Shown here: positions 6,239 to 11,830 of the stretch, one piece after another
Layout: each line of letters starts with the position of its first letter
Position numbering within the stretch: the stretch's first letter is position 1
Source of the DNA: Bryobacterales bacterium
Lineage (GTDB): Bacteria > Acidobacteriota > Terriglobia > Bryobacterales > Bryobacteraceae
NCBI GenBank assembly: GCA_009697495.1
Contig: SHUN01000033.1
Coordinates: forward strand, 1-11,830
DNA: 11,830 nucleotides
Direction: 5' to 3'
Made by a program: the position numbers and the translations under genes
The notes under the pieces: model-generated
Databases searched by the model: none
What the model was told of the DNA's origin: nothing
Seen by the model: the letters and a program-made list of their open reading frames with translations, nothing else

Positions 6239-8196
6239 CAGGTTCTCCGGATGATCATCATGGTCATGTCGTCGGCTGAATCCGGGGCGAATGTCCATTG
6301 GTTGACGGCGTCGAAGACTTCGCGGAGGATCTCCTCATTGGATTTGCCGGCGACGCGCTGGACGGTTTCGATGAGGCGTTCTTCGCCGAACATTTCGTCG
6401 TATTCGTTTTCGGGTTCGGTGATGCCGTCGGTATAGAGGAGCAGGATATCGCCCTTTTCGAGGATGACGCGGCTCGAGTCGTACTTTGCCTGGGGGAACA
6501 TACCGACGACCATGCCGTTCACATCCAGGCGGATCACTTCGGAGCCGCGAAGCAGGATGGGCGGGAGATGGCCGGCGTTGGTGGAGACGAGTTCGCCGGT
6601 GGTTTCATCGTAAACGGAAAAGAAGAACGTCGCGTATTTTTCGGTGGTGGTGTTGGCGGCCAGATGTTTGTTGATCTGGGAGACGATGGTGGCCGTGCAG
6701 ACCTCCGTGTGGCGCTCCTGGATGAAGCGGAGCTGGGCGCGCATGGCGGATTGGATATTGGCCATGAGGAGGGCTGCGCTAATGCCTTTGCCGGCGACGT
6801 CGCCGAGGGCGATGGCGGTGTGCCGGGCGTCGATTTTCTGGTAGTCGTAGAAGTCGCCGGAGACGGTTTTGGCGGGATTGAGGAGCGCTGTGATTTGCAG
6901 GCCCGCGACGAGCGGGACGGCGCGCGGGTAGAGCTGTTCCTGGACTTCTTTAGCGATGTCGAGATCGGCTTGGAGGCGCTCTTTTTCCTTCGCGACTTTT
7001 AACAGACGATCGAGGTTCTCGATCATCATGTTGTAGCTTTGGCTGAGGCTGGCGAGTTGATCGGAGCCCTTGACCGGGATGCGGTAAGTGAAGTCGCCGG
7101 CTTGAACGCGCTGCGTGCTTTCGTAGAGGTAATGGACGGCGCGGGTCATGGTGCGGGTGATGGAGACGCCGATGGCGAGGGCGACAAGTTCGACGGCGAG
7201 GAAGGTGATGGCGAGGCCGTAGAAGAGGTAAATGAGCCAGGGTTGATCCCAATCGGCTTTTTGGGAAAAGATGACGCGGAAGACTTGTGAGATGCGCGTG
7301 TGGACGCCGAGGACGGCTTTGCCTTCCTCCTTCGGCTGGTCCCAAACGAAGACGCTGATTGGCATGCCCCAAAGGACCTGATAGTCGAAGGCGTTGACGG
7401 CGGGGGCGATGGCGCGGGTGGAGAGTAGGGACGTGTCCTGATGGAGGTCCATGCGAACGCGGCCTTCGGCGGCGTTGCTGACGAGATCGACGAGGGTGAT
7501 TTCCCCGAGATTGGGGATTAGATTTTGCAGGTAGCGTTTGCTGATGGGGACGAGAAAGGTGACTTGGCGGCCCTGGTCGTGGAGGTGGACGCCGGAGTAG
7601 AGCAGTCCGCCTTTCAGAACGGCGCTGGTATGGTCTTCGGAGGGGTGTTGGAGCGGGGAGTTTTCGGGGAAGCGGAGGACGTTGGCCTGGCCGTTGGAGA
7701 CGAGGATTTCAATGCCGGGGAACCGGGCGCCAAGAAATCCGAGGAGGCGTCCGGGCTGGGGGCCGTCCATAGTGCGGAGCATAGCGGAGGCGCTGCCCTT
7801 AAGCGCGTCGAGATCCTGTTGAAATTCCTGCGTGACGAGGTAGACGGCAACCTGTCCGGAGAGCGCCCAAGCTCCGAAGAGGCCGAGAATGGCGAGGAGC
7901 AAAACGGGGACGACGGCGATGAAGACGTAGCTGAGCAGAAGCCGATTGCGCAGACGCCAAATGGAATGACGAACGAGCCGGCGGATCCAGCGGAAGGCGG
8001 TCCATGTACCGGCGATGAAGGCCGCCATCGAGACGATGGGTACAAGGATGGAGCCCGGCATGAACGCGGACGAAATGGGAACGAGGATAAGCAGGGCGAG
8101 GGTGACGAACTCCAACTTGCCCAGAGCGCTTCGCCAGGAAAATTGCCGGCGCTCGTGGGCACCGGCAATATTCATTCTGGAATCGGGCGTTTTCAC
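6238..8196 (-). CDS. Membrane HAMP-SpoIIE (RsbU-like) PP2C phosphatase
   Basis: A 652-residue sensor phosphatase. Hydrophobic segments at about 31-70 and 89-115 are followed by a periplasmic sensing region (about 116-318), a further TM segment (319-345) and a HAMP domain (about 346-400, 'GDFTYRIPVKGSDQLASLS'). A short coiled coil with 'IAKEVQEQLYP' (414-423) leads to a SpoIIE/PP2C domain. The metal-binding Asp residues are all present: 'SGDFYDY' (D448), 'GDVAGKGI' (D466), 'LLYTDGI' (D590) and 'DDMTMM' (D643), so it should be active. Proteins of this type dephosphorylate anti-anti-sigma (STAS) proteins in partner-switching. No STAS protein or HPK-like anti-sigma factor is encoded here, so the target is elsewhere or different. 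The start ATG overlaps the LOG stop by 4 nt; the stop overlaps the channel start by 1 nt. Confidence 0.93.
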   Translation of the reverse strand: MKTPDSRMNIAGAHERRQFSWRSALGKLEFVTLALLILVPISSAFMPGSILVPIVSMAAFIAGTWTAFRWIRRLVRHSIWRLRNRLLLSYVFIAVVPVLLLAILGLFGAWALSGQVAVYLVTQEFQQDLDALKGSASAMLRTMDGPQPGRLLGFLGARFPGIEILVSNGQANVLRFPENSPLQHPSEDHTSAVLKGGLLYSGVHLHDQGRQVTFLVPISKRYLQNLIPNLGEITLVDLVSNAAEGRVRMDLHQDTSLLSTRAIAPAVNAFDYQVLWGMPISVFVWDQPKEEGKAVLGVHTRISQVFRVIFSQKADWDQPWLIYLFYGLAITFLAVELVALAIGVSITRTMTRAVHYLYESTQRVQAGDFTYRIPVKGSDQLASLSQSYNMMIENLDRLLKVAKEKERLQADLDIAKEVQEQLYPRAVPLVAGLQITALLNPAKTVSGDFYDYQKIDARHTAIALGDVAGKGISAALLMANIQSAMRAQLRFIQERHTEVCTATIVSQINKHLAANTTTEKYATFFFSVYDETTGELVSTNAGHLPPILLRGSEVIRLDVNGMVVGMFPQAKYDSSRVILEKGDILLLYTDGITEPENEYDEMFGEERLIETVQRVAGKSNEEILREVFDAVNQWTFAPDSADDMTMMIIRRT

Positions 8197-8978
8197 TCGT
8201 TGCGTGTATGGGCGATGCCGGGCGCAATGTCCGGTTCGGCCATCTCCTCAGGGCTCAAGTAGAGGCGGGTAAGGCCGTCGCGGAGGAGGGTAAAGGCAGT
8301 GTCGGGGTCGTCGGCGAACTGAAAAATATTCAAGTCTTCGGGCGAGATCATGCCGTATTTGGCGAGGGCTTCGAAGTTGAAAATCTCCTTCCAGAACGCG
8401 CTGCCGTAAAGGATGACGATCATCTCCTTGTGGAGTTTGCGGGTCTGGACAAGCGTGAGGATTTCGAACAATTCGTCCATGGTGCCAAAGCCGCCGGGGA
8501 AGACGACGAGGGCTTTGGCGAGGTAAGCGAACCAGAATTTGCGGAGAAAGAAATAACCGAATTCGAGCGAGAGTTCGGGGGAGATGTAGGGGTTGGCCGA
8601 TTGTTCAAAGGGCAGGCGGATGTTGAGACCGATGGACTTGCCGCCGGCTTCCATGGCGCCGCGGTTGGCGGCTTCCATGATACCGGGACCGCCGCCGGTG
8701 GAGACGACAAAGCGGCGGTTATTATGGGGCAGGGAATCGCTCCAGGTTGTAACTTTGCCGGCGAGGAGGCGGGCGCCCTGGTAATATTCGCGCATCGGGC
8801 CGTCGTCAGTGATGCGGGCGGAGCCGAAGAAGGCGACCGTGTCGCGGATGCGATTCTTGCGGAAAACGCCCAGCGGTTTCAGGTATTCGCTGAGGATTCG
8901 GACGCTGCGAGCTTCCGGGGAGAGCAGGAATTGCGCGTCTTCAAACGCCAGGGGCGGGCGGACAAACTTGTCGCTCAT
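8193..8978 (-). CDS. LOG family protein (TIGR00730), nucleotide phosphoribohydrolase
   Basis: A 261-residue Rossmann-fold protein of the LOG family, long misannotated as lysine decarboxylase. The two signature motifs are seen: 'STGGGPGIMEAANRGA' (93-108) and 'PGGFGTMDE' (161-169), giving the R...PGGxGTxxE active site that cleaves the N-glycosidic bond of nucleoside 5'-monophosphates (cytokinin ribotides in plants and some bacteria; AMP and similar in others). 'FFGSAR' near residue 50 is also typical. The length fits the longer bacterial subgroup. It overlaps lpxD upstream and the phosphatase gene downstream by 4 nt each. The physiological substrate here is unknown; cytokinin production is possible but not shown. 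Confidence 0.92.
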   Translation of the reverse strand: MSDKFVRPPLAFEDAQFLLSPEARSVRILSEYLKPLGVFRKNRIRDTVAFFGSARITDDGPMREYYQGARLLAGKVTTWSDSLPHNNRRFVVSTGGGPGIMEAANRGAMEAGGKSIGLNIRLPFEQSANPYISPELSLEFGYFFLRKFWFAYLAKALVVFPGGFGTMDELFEILTLVQTRKLHKEMIVILYGSAFWKEIFNFEALAKYGMISPEDLNIFQFADDPDTAFTLLRDGLTRLYLSPEEMAEPDIAPGIAHTRNE

Positions 8979-10012
8979 ATTTGGGAATCCTCGCCGCGTG
9001 ATTCCAACTCCGCCACGCGCTTTTCCAATTCTCGTATTGTACTTACCATCGCGGGAAGTTTTTGAAAAGCGGTGATGGCGCGGAGCCAGACGCGGGCGTC
9101 GAAGGCGGGGGAGCCTGACATGACCGCGCCGGCGGGGACGTCGCCGCCGATGCCGCTTTGGGCGTAGATGATGGCGTTGTCGTTGATGGTCAGATGGCCG
9201 CTGATGCCCACTTGGCCGGCGAGGAGGACGTTTTTCTTAAGAATGGAACTGCCGGCCAGACCGGCCTGGGAGCAGATGATATTGTCCTCGCCGATGATGC
9301 TGGCATGGCCGACCTGGACCAGGTTGTCGATCTTGGCGCCGCGCTCGACGCGGGTCTCGCCCACCGTCGCGCGGTCGATGGCGGTAAGGGATTGGATCTC
9401 GACGTCGTCCTCAATAACGGTGATGCCGGACTGGACGATCTTGTAATGAGTGCCCGCTTTGGTTTTCGCGAAGCCGAAGCCATCACCGCCGATGACGGTA
9501 TTGTTTTGCAGGATGACACGGTGGCCGACGCGGCAGAATTCGCGAACAACGGAGTGGGAATGGGCCAGGAAGTCATCGCCGATTTCGGCGCCCTCGTAAA
9601 CGACAGTATGGGGGAAGAGCGTGCAGCGGGCGCCGATCGTGACGCGCGGGCCGACACAGGCGAAGGGGGCGATGGAGGCGTCGGGCCCGATGACGGCGGA
9701 GGGGTCGACGAAGGCCAGCGGGTGAATGCCCGGCGCGGGGCGCGGCGGCTGGTAGAACATTTCCAGGGCGCGGGCGAAATCGTGATAGGGATTCGCGCTG
9801 ACGACCGAGGCGAGCGGGAGGCCAGTCAAAGGTTGGGCCACCAGGATGGCTGAGGCCTGCGTGTGCTTCACTTTGTTGGCATATTTGGGGTTGGCCAGGA
9901 AAGTCATTTGGCCTGGGCGGGCGTGTTCCATACCCGCGAGGCCATGGATCTCCAGGTCCGCGTCACCATGCAGGACCGCTCCGAGGCGCTGGGCTATTTC
10001 ACCGAGTTTCAT
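8975..10012 (-). CDS. lpxD: UDP-3-O-acylglucosamine N-acyltransferase LpxD
   Basis: A 345-residue enzyme of lipid A synthesis that adds the N-linked hydroxyacyl chain from acyl-ACP to UDP-3-O-acyl-glucosamine. The N-terminal uridine-binding domain starts 'MKLGEIAQRLGA' (1-12). A left-handed beta-helix of hexapeptide repeats spans about 100-295, with 'GDGFGFA' (176-182) and 'KIDNLVQVGH' carrying the catalytic His at 236 (E. coli H239). The C-terminal helix (about 308-338, 'IRELEKRVAELES') is the usual acyl-ACP-binding and trimer region. It is the first gene of the overlapping operon, and its stop overlaps the LOG start by 4 nt. No good Shine-Dalgarno is visible before the ATG at 10012, and repeat DNA begins 4 bases upstream. 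Confidence 0.96.
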   Translation of the reverse strand: MKLGEIAQRLGAVLHGDADLEIHGLAGMEHARPGQMTFLANPKYANKVKHTQASAILVAQPLTGLPLASVVSANPYHDFARALEMFYQPPRPAPGIHPLAFVDPSAVIGPDASIAPFACVGPRVTIGARCTLFPHTVVYEGAEIGDDFLAHSHSVVREFCRVGHRVILQNNTVIGGDGFGFAKTKAGTHYKIVQSGITVIEDDVEIQSLTAIDRATVGETRVERGAKIDNLVQVGHASIIGEDNIICSQAGLAGSSILKKNVLLAGQVGISGHLTINDNAIIYAQSGIGGDVPAGAVMSGSPAFDARVWLRAITAFQKLPAMVSTIRELEKRVAELESRGEDSQI

Positions 10013-10016
10013 GTGA

Positions 10017-10207
10017 GTACACTGTTAGTATGCGACACTCGACGCGGTGGCTCGCTGGATGTTTGCTCGCCACTGTGATCGCCTATTTGCAGCGGCGGCA
10101 CGACTATATGGGCCGGAAACGGCGGCTTGGTCGAGCGGGGTCCGGGGCAAGCCTGCAAAAGTACGCTGCCGAAGATCGCCGGATTCATCGAACTGATGGC
10201 GAACGCG
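10017..10207 (+). repeat. Direct repeat, copy 1 (degenerate)
   Basis: Bases 10017-10084 match 11573-11640 with 4 mismatches in 68. A second homologous block, 10101-10207, aligns with 11725-11830 at lower identity, with at least one extra base near 10160. Between the blocks copy 1 has 16 bp where copy 2 has 84 bp, a net 68-bp deletion. The left edge lies just upstream of the lpxD start codon, suggesting an insertion or duplication boundary. No terminal inverted repeats or target duplication are evident, so the type of element is unknown. Confidence 0.8.
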
Positions 10208-10330
10208 CTACCGCGGCAACTAGATCGCTACCGGCAGCCTGTCAGAATCGAAGCTCATGAATTGAATGTGGGGGATGCTTCATTCAACATCGAAGAGTCT
10301 GCTGGATCGTTACATTCAATGGCACCGTGA
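10032..10330 (+). pseudogene. Broken copy of the repeat-borne small ORF pair
   Basis: This corresponds to the two small ORFs of copy 2 at 11588 and 11732. The first ORF has lost its start (GTG became GCG at 10032) and carries the 68-bp deletion after '...DRL', which shifts it off frame. The second retains ATG at 10108 (MGRKRRLGRAG..., against MDRKRRIGRVG... in copy 2), but an extra base near 10160 breaks the frame. Homology resumes as 'LPKIAGFIELM' (copy 2: 'PPKIAEFIEMV') and runs to a TGA at 10328. This shows what the C-terminus of copy 2, beyond the window, might resemble: '...ALPRQLDRYRQPVRIEAHE...'. Another short open frame at 10275-10391 may be further debris. No known family is recognised. 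Confidence 0.55.
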
Positions 10331-10349
10331 GATGCAGTGGCAGGAGCGA

Positions 10350-10392
10350 CGCCGCGCGGCGCCGTCGGGACGATCCTCTTGTCGTCTATAAT
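10350..10392 (+). promoter_or_regulatory. Candidate hicAB promoter and upstream palindrome
   Basis: A perfect -10 hexamer TATAAT lies at 10387-10392, 17 bp before the hicA ATG, implying a very short leader. No -35 consensus is found 16-18 bp upstream. A 12-bp perfect palindrome, CGCCGCGCGGCG (10350-10361), lies upstream and could be an operator for autoregulation, but it is also plain GC-rich sequence. The HicB here lacks a visible DNA-binding domain, which weakens the operator idea. Confidence 0.35.
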
Positions 10393-10409
10393 CCAGATAG
10401 CTGGAATGA

Positions 10410-10607
10410 ATGCCGAGGAAACTCCGGGAGTTGATTGCCGAATTGGAGAAGCAAGGCTTTGTCAATCGAGGCGGCAAGGGCAGCCATCGCAATTTCACGC
10501 ATCCCCGCGTTGCCCGCCCAGTCACGATCTCCGGCGATGCCGGGGACGACGCCAAGAGGTATCAGGAGAAGGCCGTAAAGGCCGCTATCGCGGAGGCCAC
10601 AGGATGA
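10410..10607 (+). CDS. hicA: HicA-type mRNA interferase toxin
   Basis: A 65-residue protein of the HicA (YcfA/UPF0395) family, toxins with a double-stranded-RNA-binding-like fold that cleave mRNA and are neutralised by HicB. The start 'PRKLRELIAELEKQGF' is the typical first helix, and 'GGKGSHRNF' (21-29) carries the catalytic His at position 26. 'RPVTISG' follows and the protein ends in a helical tail. The length is typical (60-80). ATG at 10410 is chosen; a different-frame ATG at 10406 is not it. It overlaps hicB by 4 nt (ATGA), the usual toxin-first coupling. It appears intact and so is probably functional. Confidence 0.9.
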   Translation: MPRKLRELIAELEKQGFVNRGGKGSHRNFTHPRVARPVTISGDAGDDAKRYQEKAVKAAIAEATG

Positions 10608-10843
10608 AAGAAAGCGCGCGCTATGTGAAGATCGTCGAGTGGTCCGATGAGGATCGGTGTTTCGTCGGCAGTTGCCCGGGATTGTTGTACGGCGGTTGCC
10701 ACGGTGAGGACGAGGTGGCGGTTTTCGAGCAATTGTGTACAGCCGTCGACGAAGCGATTGATCTCTATAGGCGAGACGGGAAGCCGCTGCCACCGCCGAC
10801 TAGCGGGCGGGACTATGCCAGCAAGATGCTGAGCGTCGCGTAG
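10604..10843 (+). CDS. hicB: HicB-type antitoxin
   Basis: This 79-residue protein is the cognate antitoxin. It has the HicB_lk fold signature: 'YVKIVEWSDEDRCFVGSCPGL' beta-strands (7-27), a Gly/Cys turn, 'GEDEVAVFEQLCTAVDEAI' helix (34-52), and the 'DGKPLPPPTSGRDYASK' tail. It overlaps hicA by 4 nt, so the pair is translationally coupled. Longer HicB proteins continue into a ribbon-helix-helix or HTH domain after 'SGRDY'; this one stops with '...MLSVA'. Short HicB forms of this kind exist, so I read it as a natural short subfamily rather than a truncation. Autoregulation would then need another DNA-binding partner. Confidence 0.87.
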   Translation: MKESARYVKIVEWSDEDRCFVGSCPGLLYGGCHGEDEVAVFEQLCTAVDEAIDLYRRDGKPLPPPTSGRDYASKMLSVA

Positions 10844-11122
10844 GTCAGCCTTTCGTTCGCACGGTCCAATGGGGCTGGATCGAGTTGGCACAACGAAGAT
10901 AACTCCGGGTCCAGTCGCCGGGCGGTATCAGTCGGAGCCGTGGTTGCGAGCGTTCCGCTTCCCAAAGCCGGGTCCCAATGTCGCTGCCCAACGACCGGGC
11001 GTTCAGCCGCGGCCCGGTTTTGGCCGTCGCCTGCAGCGGCGGGTGGGCGGCCTTTGGTCATGCGTCAATCGCGATGCTTTTCCGTGCCTCGTCAATCCTG
11101 CGACGCTCGATCTCCGTCCCGT
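10844..11122. other. No recognisable gene
   Basis: About 280 bp after hicB with open frames on both strands, but none has recognisable motifs, a good ribosome site or family character. One minus-strand frame (11061-10813) runs into hicB and is Pro/Ala-rich shadow sequence. I see no clear terminator for hicAB here. Confidence 0.5.
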
Positions 11123-11156
11123 GGTGTCACCGCCACTGATAACTGGCGGTGACACC
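11123..11156. repeat. Perfect 13-bp inverted repeat with 8-nt spacer
   Basis: GGTGTCACCGCCA (11123-11135) and TGGCGGTGACACC (11144-11156) are exact reverse complements around the spacer CTGATAAC. A further ACCGCCAG lies just downstream, at about 11160-11168. The arms have TG...CA-like outer ends within them (TGTCACC / GGTGACA), as in the termini of some insertion sequences, so two abutted IS ends are one reading. An operator or a bidirectional terminator is another; no T-run follows on the plus strand. Function is unassigned. Confidence 0.75.
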
Positions 11157-11269
11157 CCTTACCGCCAGCGATGCTGTTGGACTTCCTATCCAGGGACCAC
11201 ACTTAAGTTAGCGCATCTGGGACGCAGACCCCAATATAAACCGATCAACGGCGCAGTGTAGAGTGATCG
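11157..11269. other. No recognisable gene
   Basis: This stretch between the inverted repeat and the weak ORF at 11270 contains an AT-richer patch (CACACTTAAGTTAGCG, 11199-11214, and CAATATAAACC, 11232-11242) standing out from the surrounding GC-rich DNA. It may be debris of a mobile element or a promoter region, but nothing is firmly identifiable. Confidence 0.4.
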
Positions 11270-11584
11270 TTGCGACGGGATCCAAAGGCGTTCTGGGAAG
11301 TTGCAATCAATCGGGATCCCGAAACTGGATCGCTGGCAGCCGAGGTCATTTTGGCAACGTTTATTTTAACGGCTACGGTAGAAAGGCAGAGGCCCCAGGC
11401 TCGCGTTTTGGAGGGATTGAAAGTGAAACTGCTGATGATCGGCGGCGGCCAGTTCGTGGCGGCGGCGGCGGTCCTCAAGGGAACGATCCTGCCGAAGGAG
11501 TTGCAAGCCAAGCGCGACGGCTCGCTGACGTTCGCGGCTTGGGAACTCTTTCAATCGCCCTGTCTCATCCGGGTACACTGTTAG
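11270..11584 (+). CDS. Hypothetical protein, weakly supported
   Basis: A 104-codon frame with a possible TTG start at 11270; the preceding in-frame stop is at 11264, so no ATG start exists upstream. It reads as a plausible soluble protein with two hydrophobic patches ('AAEVILATFILTATVE' at about 24-39 and 'KLLMIGGGQFVAAAAVL'). It shows no motif I recognise. There is no strong ribosome site. Its last residues and TAG stop (11582-11584) come from the first bases of repeat copy 2, so the original C-terminus was probably replaced when the repeat arrived. It may be a broken gene. Confidence 0.3.
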   Translation: MRRDPKAFWEVAINRDPETGSLAAEVILATFILTATVERQRPQARVLEGLKVKLLMIGGGQFVAAAAVLKGTILPKELQAKRDGSLTFAAWELFQSPCLIRVHC

Positions 11585-11587
11585 TAT

Positions 11588-11731
11588 GTGACACTCGACG
11601 CAGTGGCTCGCTGGATGTTTGCTCTCCACCGTGATCGCCTCACCCATCTTGCGCCTACGAGCGCAATTGAACAAATATCGGGCGAGGCATCCGCCGCGCA
11701 CTCGGTGGCGCAAGCGATGGGACTCGACTAA
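11588..11731 (+). CDS. Small unknown repeat-borne ORF
   Basis: A 47-residue frame with a GTG start at 11588 (in-frame TAG just upstream at 11582) or an internal ATG at 11615. It reads TLDAVARWMFALHRDRL... and ends ...AQAMGLD-stop. Composition is protein-like, with an amphipathic N-terminal helix. Its TAA stop is immediately followed by the ATG of the next ORF, which suggests coupled translation. In copy 1 the same gene is broken. I recognise no family. Conservation between copies is mostly at the nucleotide level, so coding status is unproven. Confidence 0.35.
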   Translation: MTLDAVARWMFALHRDRLTHLAPTSAIEQISGEASAAHSVAQAMGLD

Positions 11732-11830
11732 ATGGACCGGAAACGGCGGATTGGCCGAGTGGGGCCGGTGCCGCGCCTCCAAAGGACTCCGCCAAAGATC
11801 GCCGAATTCATTGAAATGGTAGCGCCGAGG
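11732..11830 (+). CDS. Unknown basic small protein, 3' end outside the window
   Basis: ATG at 11732 directly follows the TAA of the preceding ORF. The 33 visible codons start with a strongly basic tract, MDRKRRIGRVG, then a Pro/Arg-rich linker 'PVPRLQRTPPK' and 'IAEFIEMVAPR', and the frame is still open at the window edge. The copy 1 counterpart retains MGRKRRLGRAG and 'LPKIAGFIELM' across a frameshift. Persistence of the peptide pattern on both sides of that frameshift supports genuine coding ancestry. A basic N-terminus could bind nucleic acid, but no family is recognised. Confidence 0.4.
   Translation, partial: MDRKRRIGRVGPVPRLQRTPPKIAEFIEMVAPR

Larger units (their letters stand above)
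11573..11830 (+). repeat. Direct repeat, copy 2 (fuller copy, runs off the window)
   Basis: 11573-11640 matches 10017-10084 with 4 mismatches, and 11725-11830 is homologous to 10101-10207. Copy 2 keeps the 84-bp middle segment (11641-11724) that is reduced to 16 bp in copy 1, and its reading frames are open. It therefore looks like the intact parent form. The unit spacing is 1,556 bp. The right boundary lies beyond the window. Confidence 0.8.

Noticed and set aside
6239..6298. Upstream start for the K+ channel giving 20 extra residues
   Set aside because: The extension lies within the phosphatase coding end and has no family character, while ATG at 6238 forms a TGATG coupled junction.
10027..10032. 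CATACT on the minus strand as a -10 box for lpxD
   Set aside because: It matches 4 of 6 bases only, there is no -35 hexamer at proper spacing, and it would leave a leader of only about 8 nt.
10604..10843. hicB as a truncated pseudogene
   Set aside because: The protein ends in the pattern seen in natural short HicB proteins, and no ribbon-helix-helix sequence is found in other frames downstream.
10869..11261. A 130-codon plus-strand open frame after hicB
   Set aside because: Its composition is Pro/Arg-rich and typical of a GC-rich non-coding frame. It runs straight through the perfect inverted repeat and shows no motif.

Overview
The window is GC-rich bacterial chromosome. An lpxD gene and an outer-membrane lifestyle mark a Gram-negative host. 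The style of the genes suggests Acidobacteriota, perhaps Solibacter/Bryobacter-like: a Uma2 nuclease, a HAMP-SpoIIE phosphatase, and the remnant of a Hanks-type kinase with a 'LGPYEILAPLG' start. That placement is inference; no rRNA or marker gene here proves it.

Left part (1-1506, minus strand). A histidinol-phosphatase/inositol-monophosphatase family gene is followed after 3 nt by a Uma2-family PD-(D/E)XK protein. Directly after the Uma2 stop, in the same frame, lies a start-less fragment of about 25 codons resembling the glycine-rich loop of a Ser/Thr kinase. The first 150 bases hold only small hairpins.

Centre (1549-10012). A plus-strand long-chain acyl-CoA synthetase gene starts 42 bp from the divergent phosphatase gene. 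It converges on a six-gene minus-strand operon and overlaps its last gene by 20 nt. In transcription order the operon is lpxD (lipid A), a LOG/TIGR00730 nucleotide phosphoribohydrolase, a membrane HAMP-SpoIIE phosphatase (RsbU-like), a two-TM K+ channel with RCK/TrkA domains, a bifunctional NAD(P)HX epimerase/dehydratase and tsaE (tRNA t6A synthesis). Every junction overlaps (4, 4, 1, 4 and 8 nt), so translation is probably coupled through the whole unit. The mix covers envelope synthesis, signalling, ion homeostasis, metabolite repair and tRNA modification; no single pathway unites it.

Right part (10013-11830). This is an accessory, partly decayed stretch. A direct repeat occurs twice, at 10017 and 11573 (68 bp at about 94% identity, then a second homologous block). 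Copy 2 carries two tiny abutting ORFs (TAA immediately followed by ATG), the second running off the window. Copy 1 holds the same genes broken by start loss, a 68-bp deletion and a frameshift. Between the copies sit a complete hicAB toxin-antitoxin pair, a perfect 13-bp inverted repeat with an 8-nt spacer, and a weakly supported unknown ORF. Copy 1 begins four bases upstream of the lpxD start codon, so the operon's leader and promoter must lie in or beyond repeat DNA. The repeat-borne ORF pair is the best candidate here for something undescribed.
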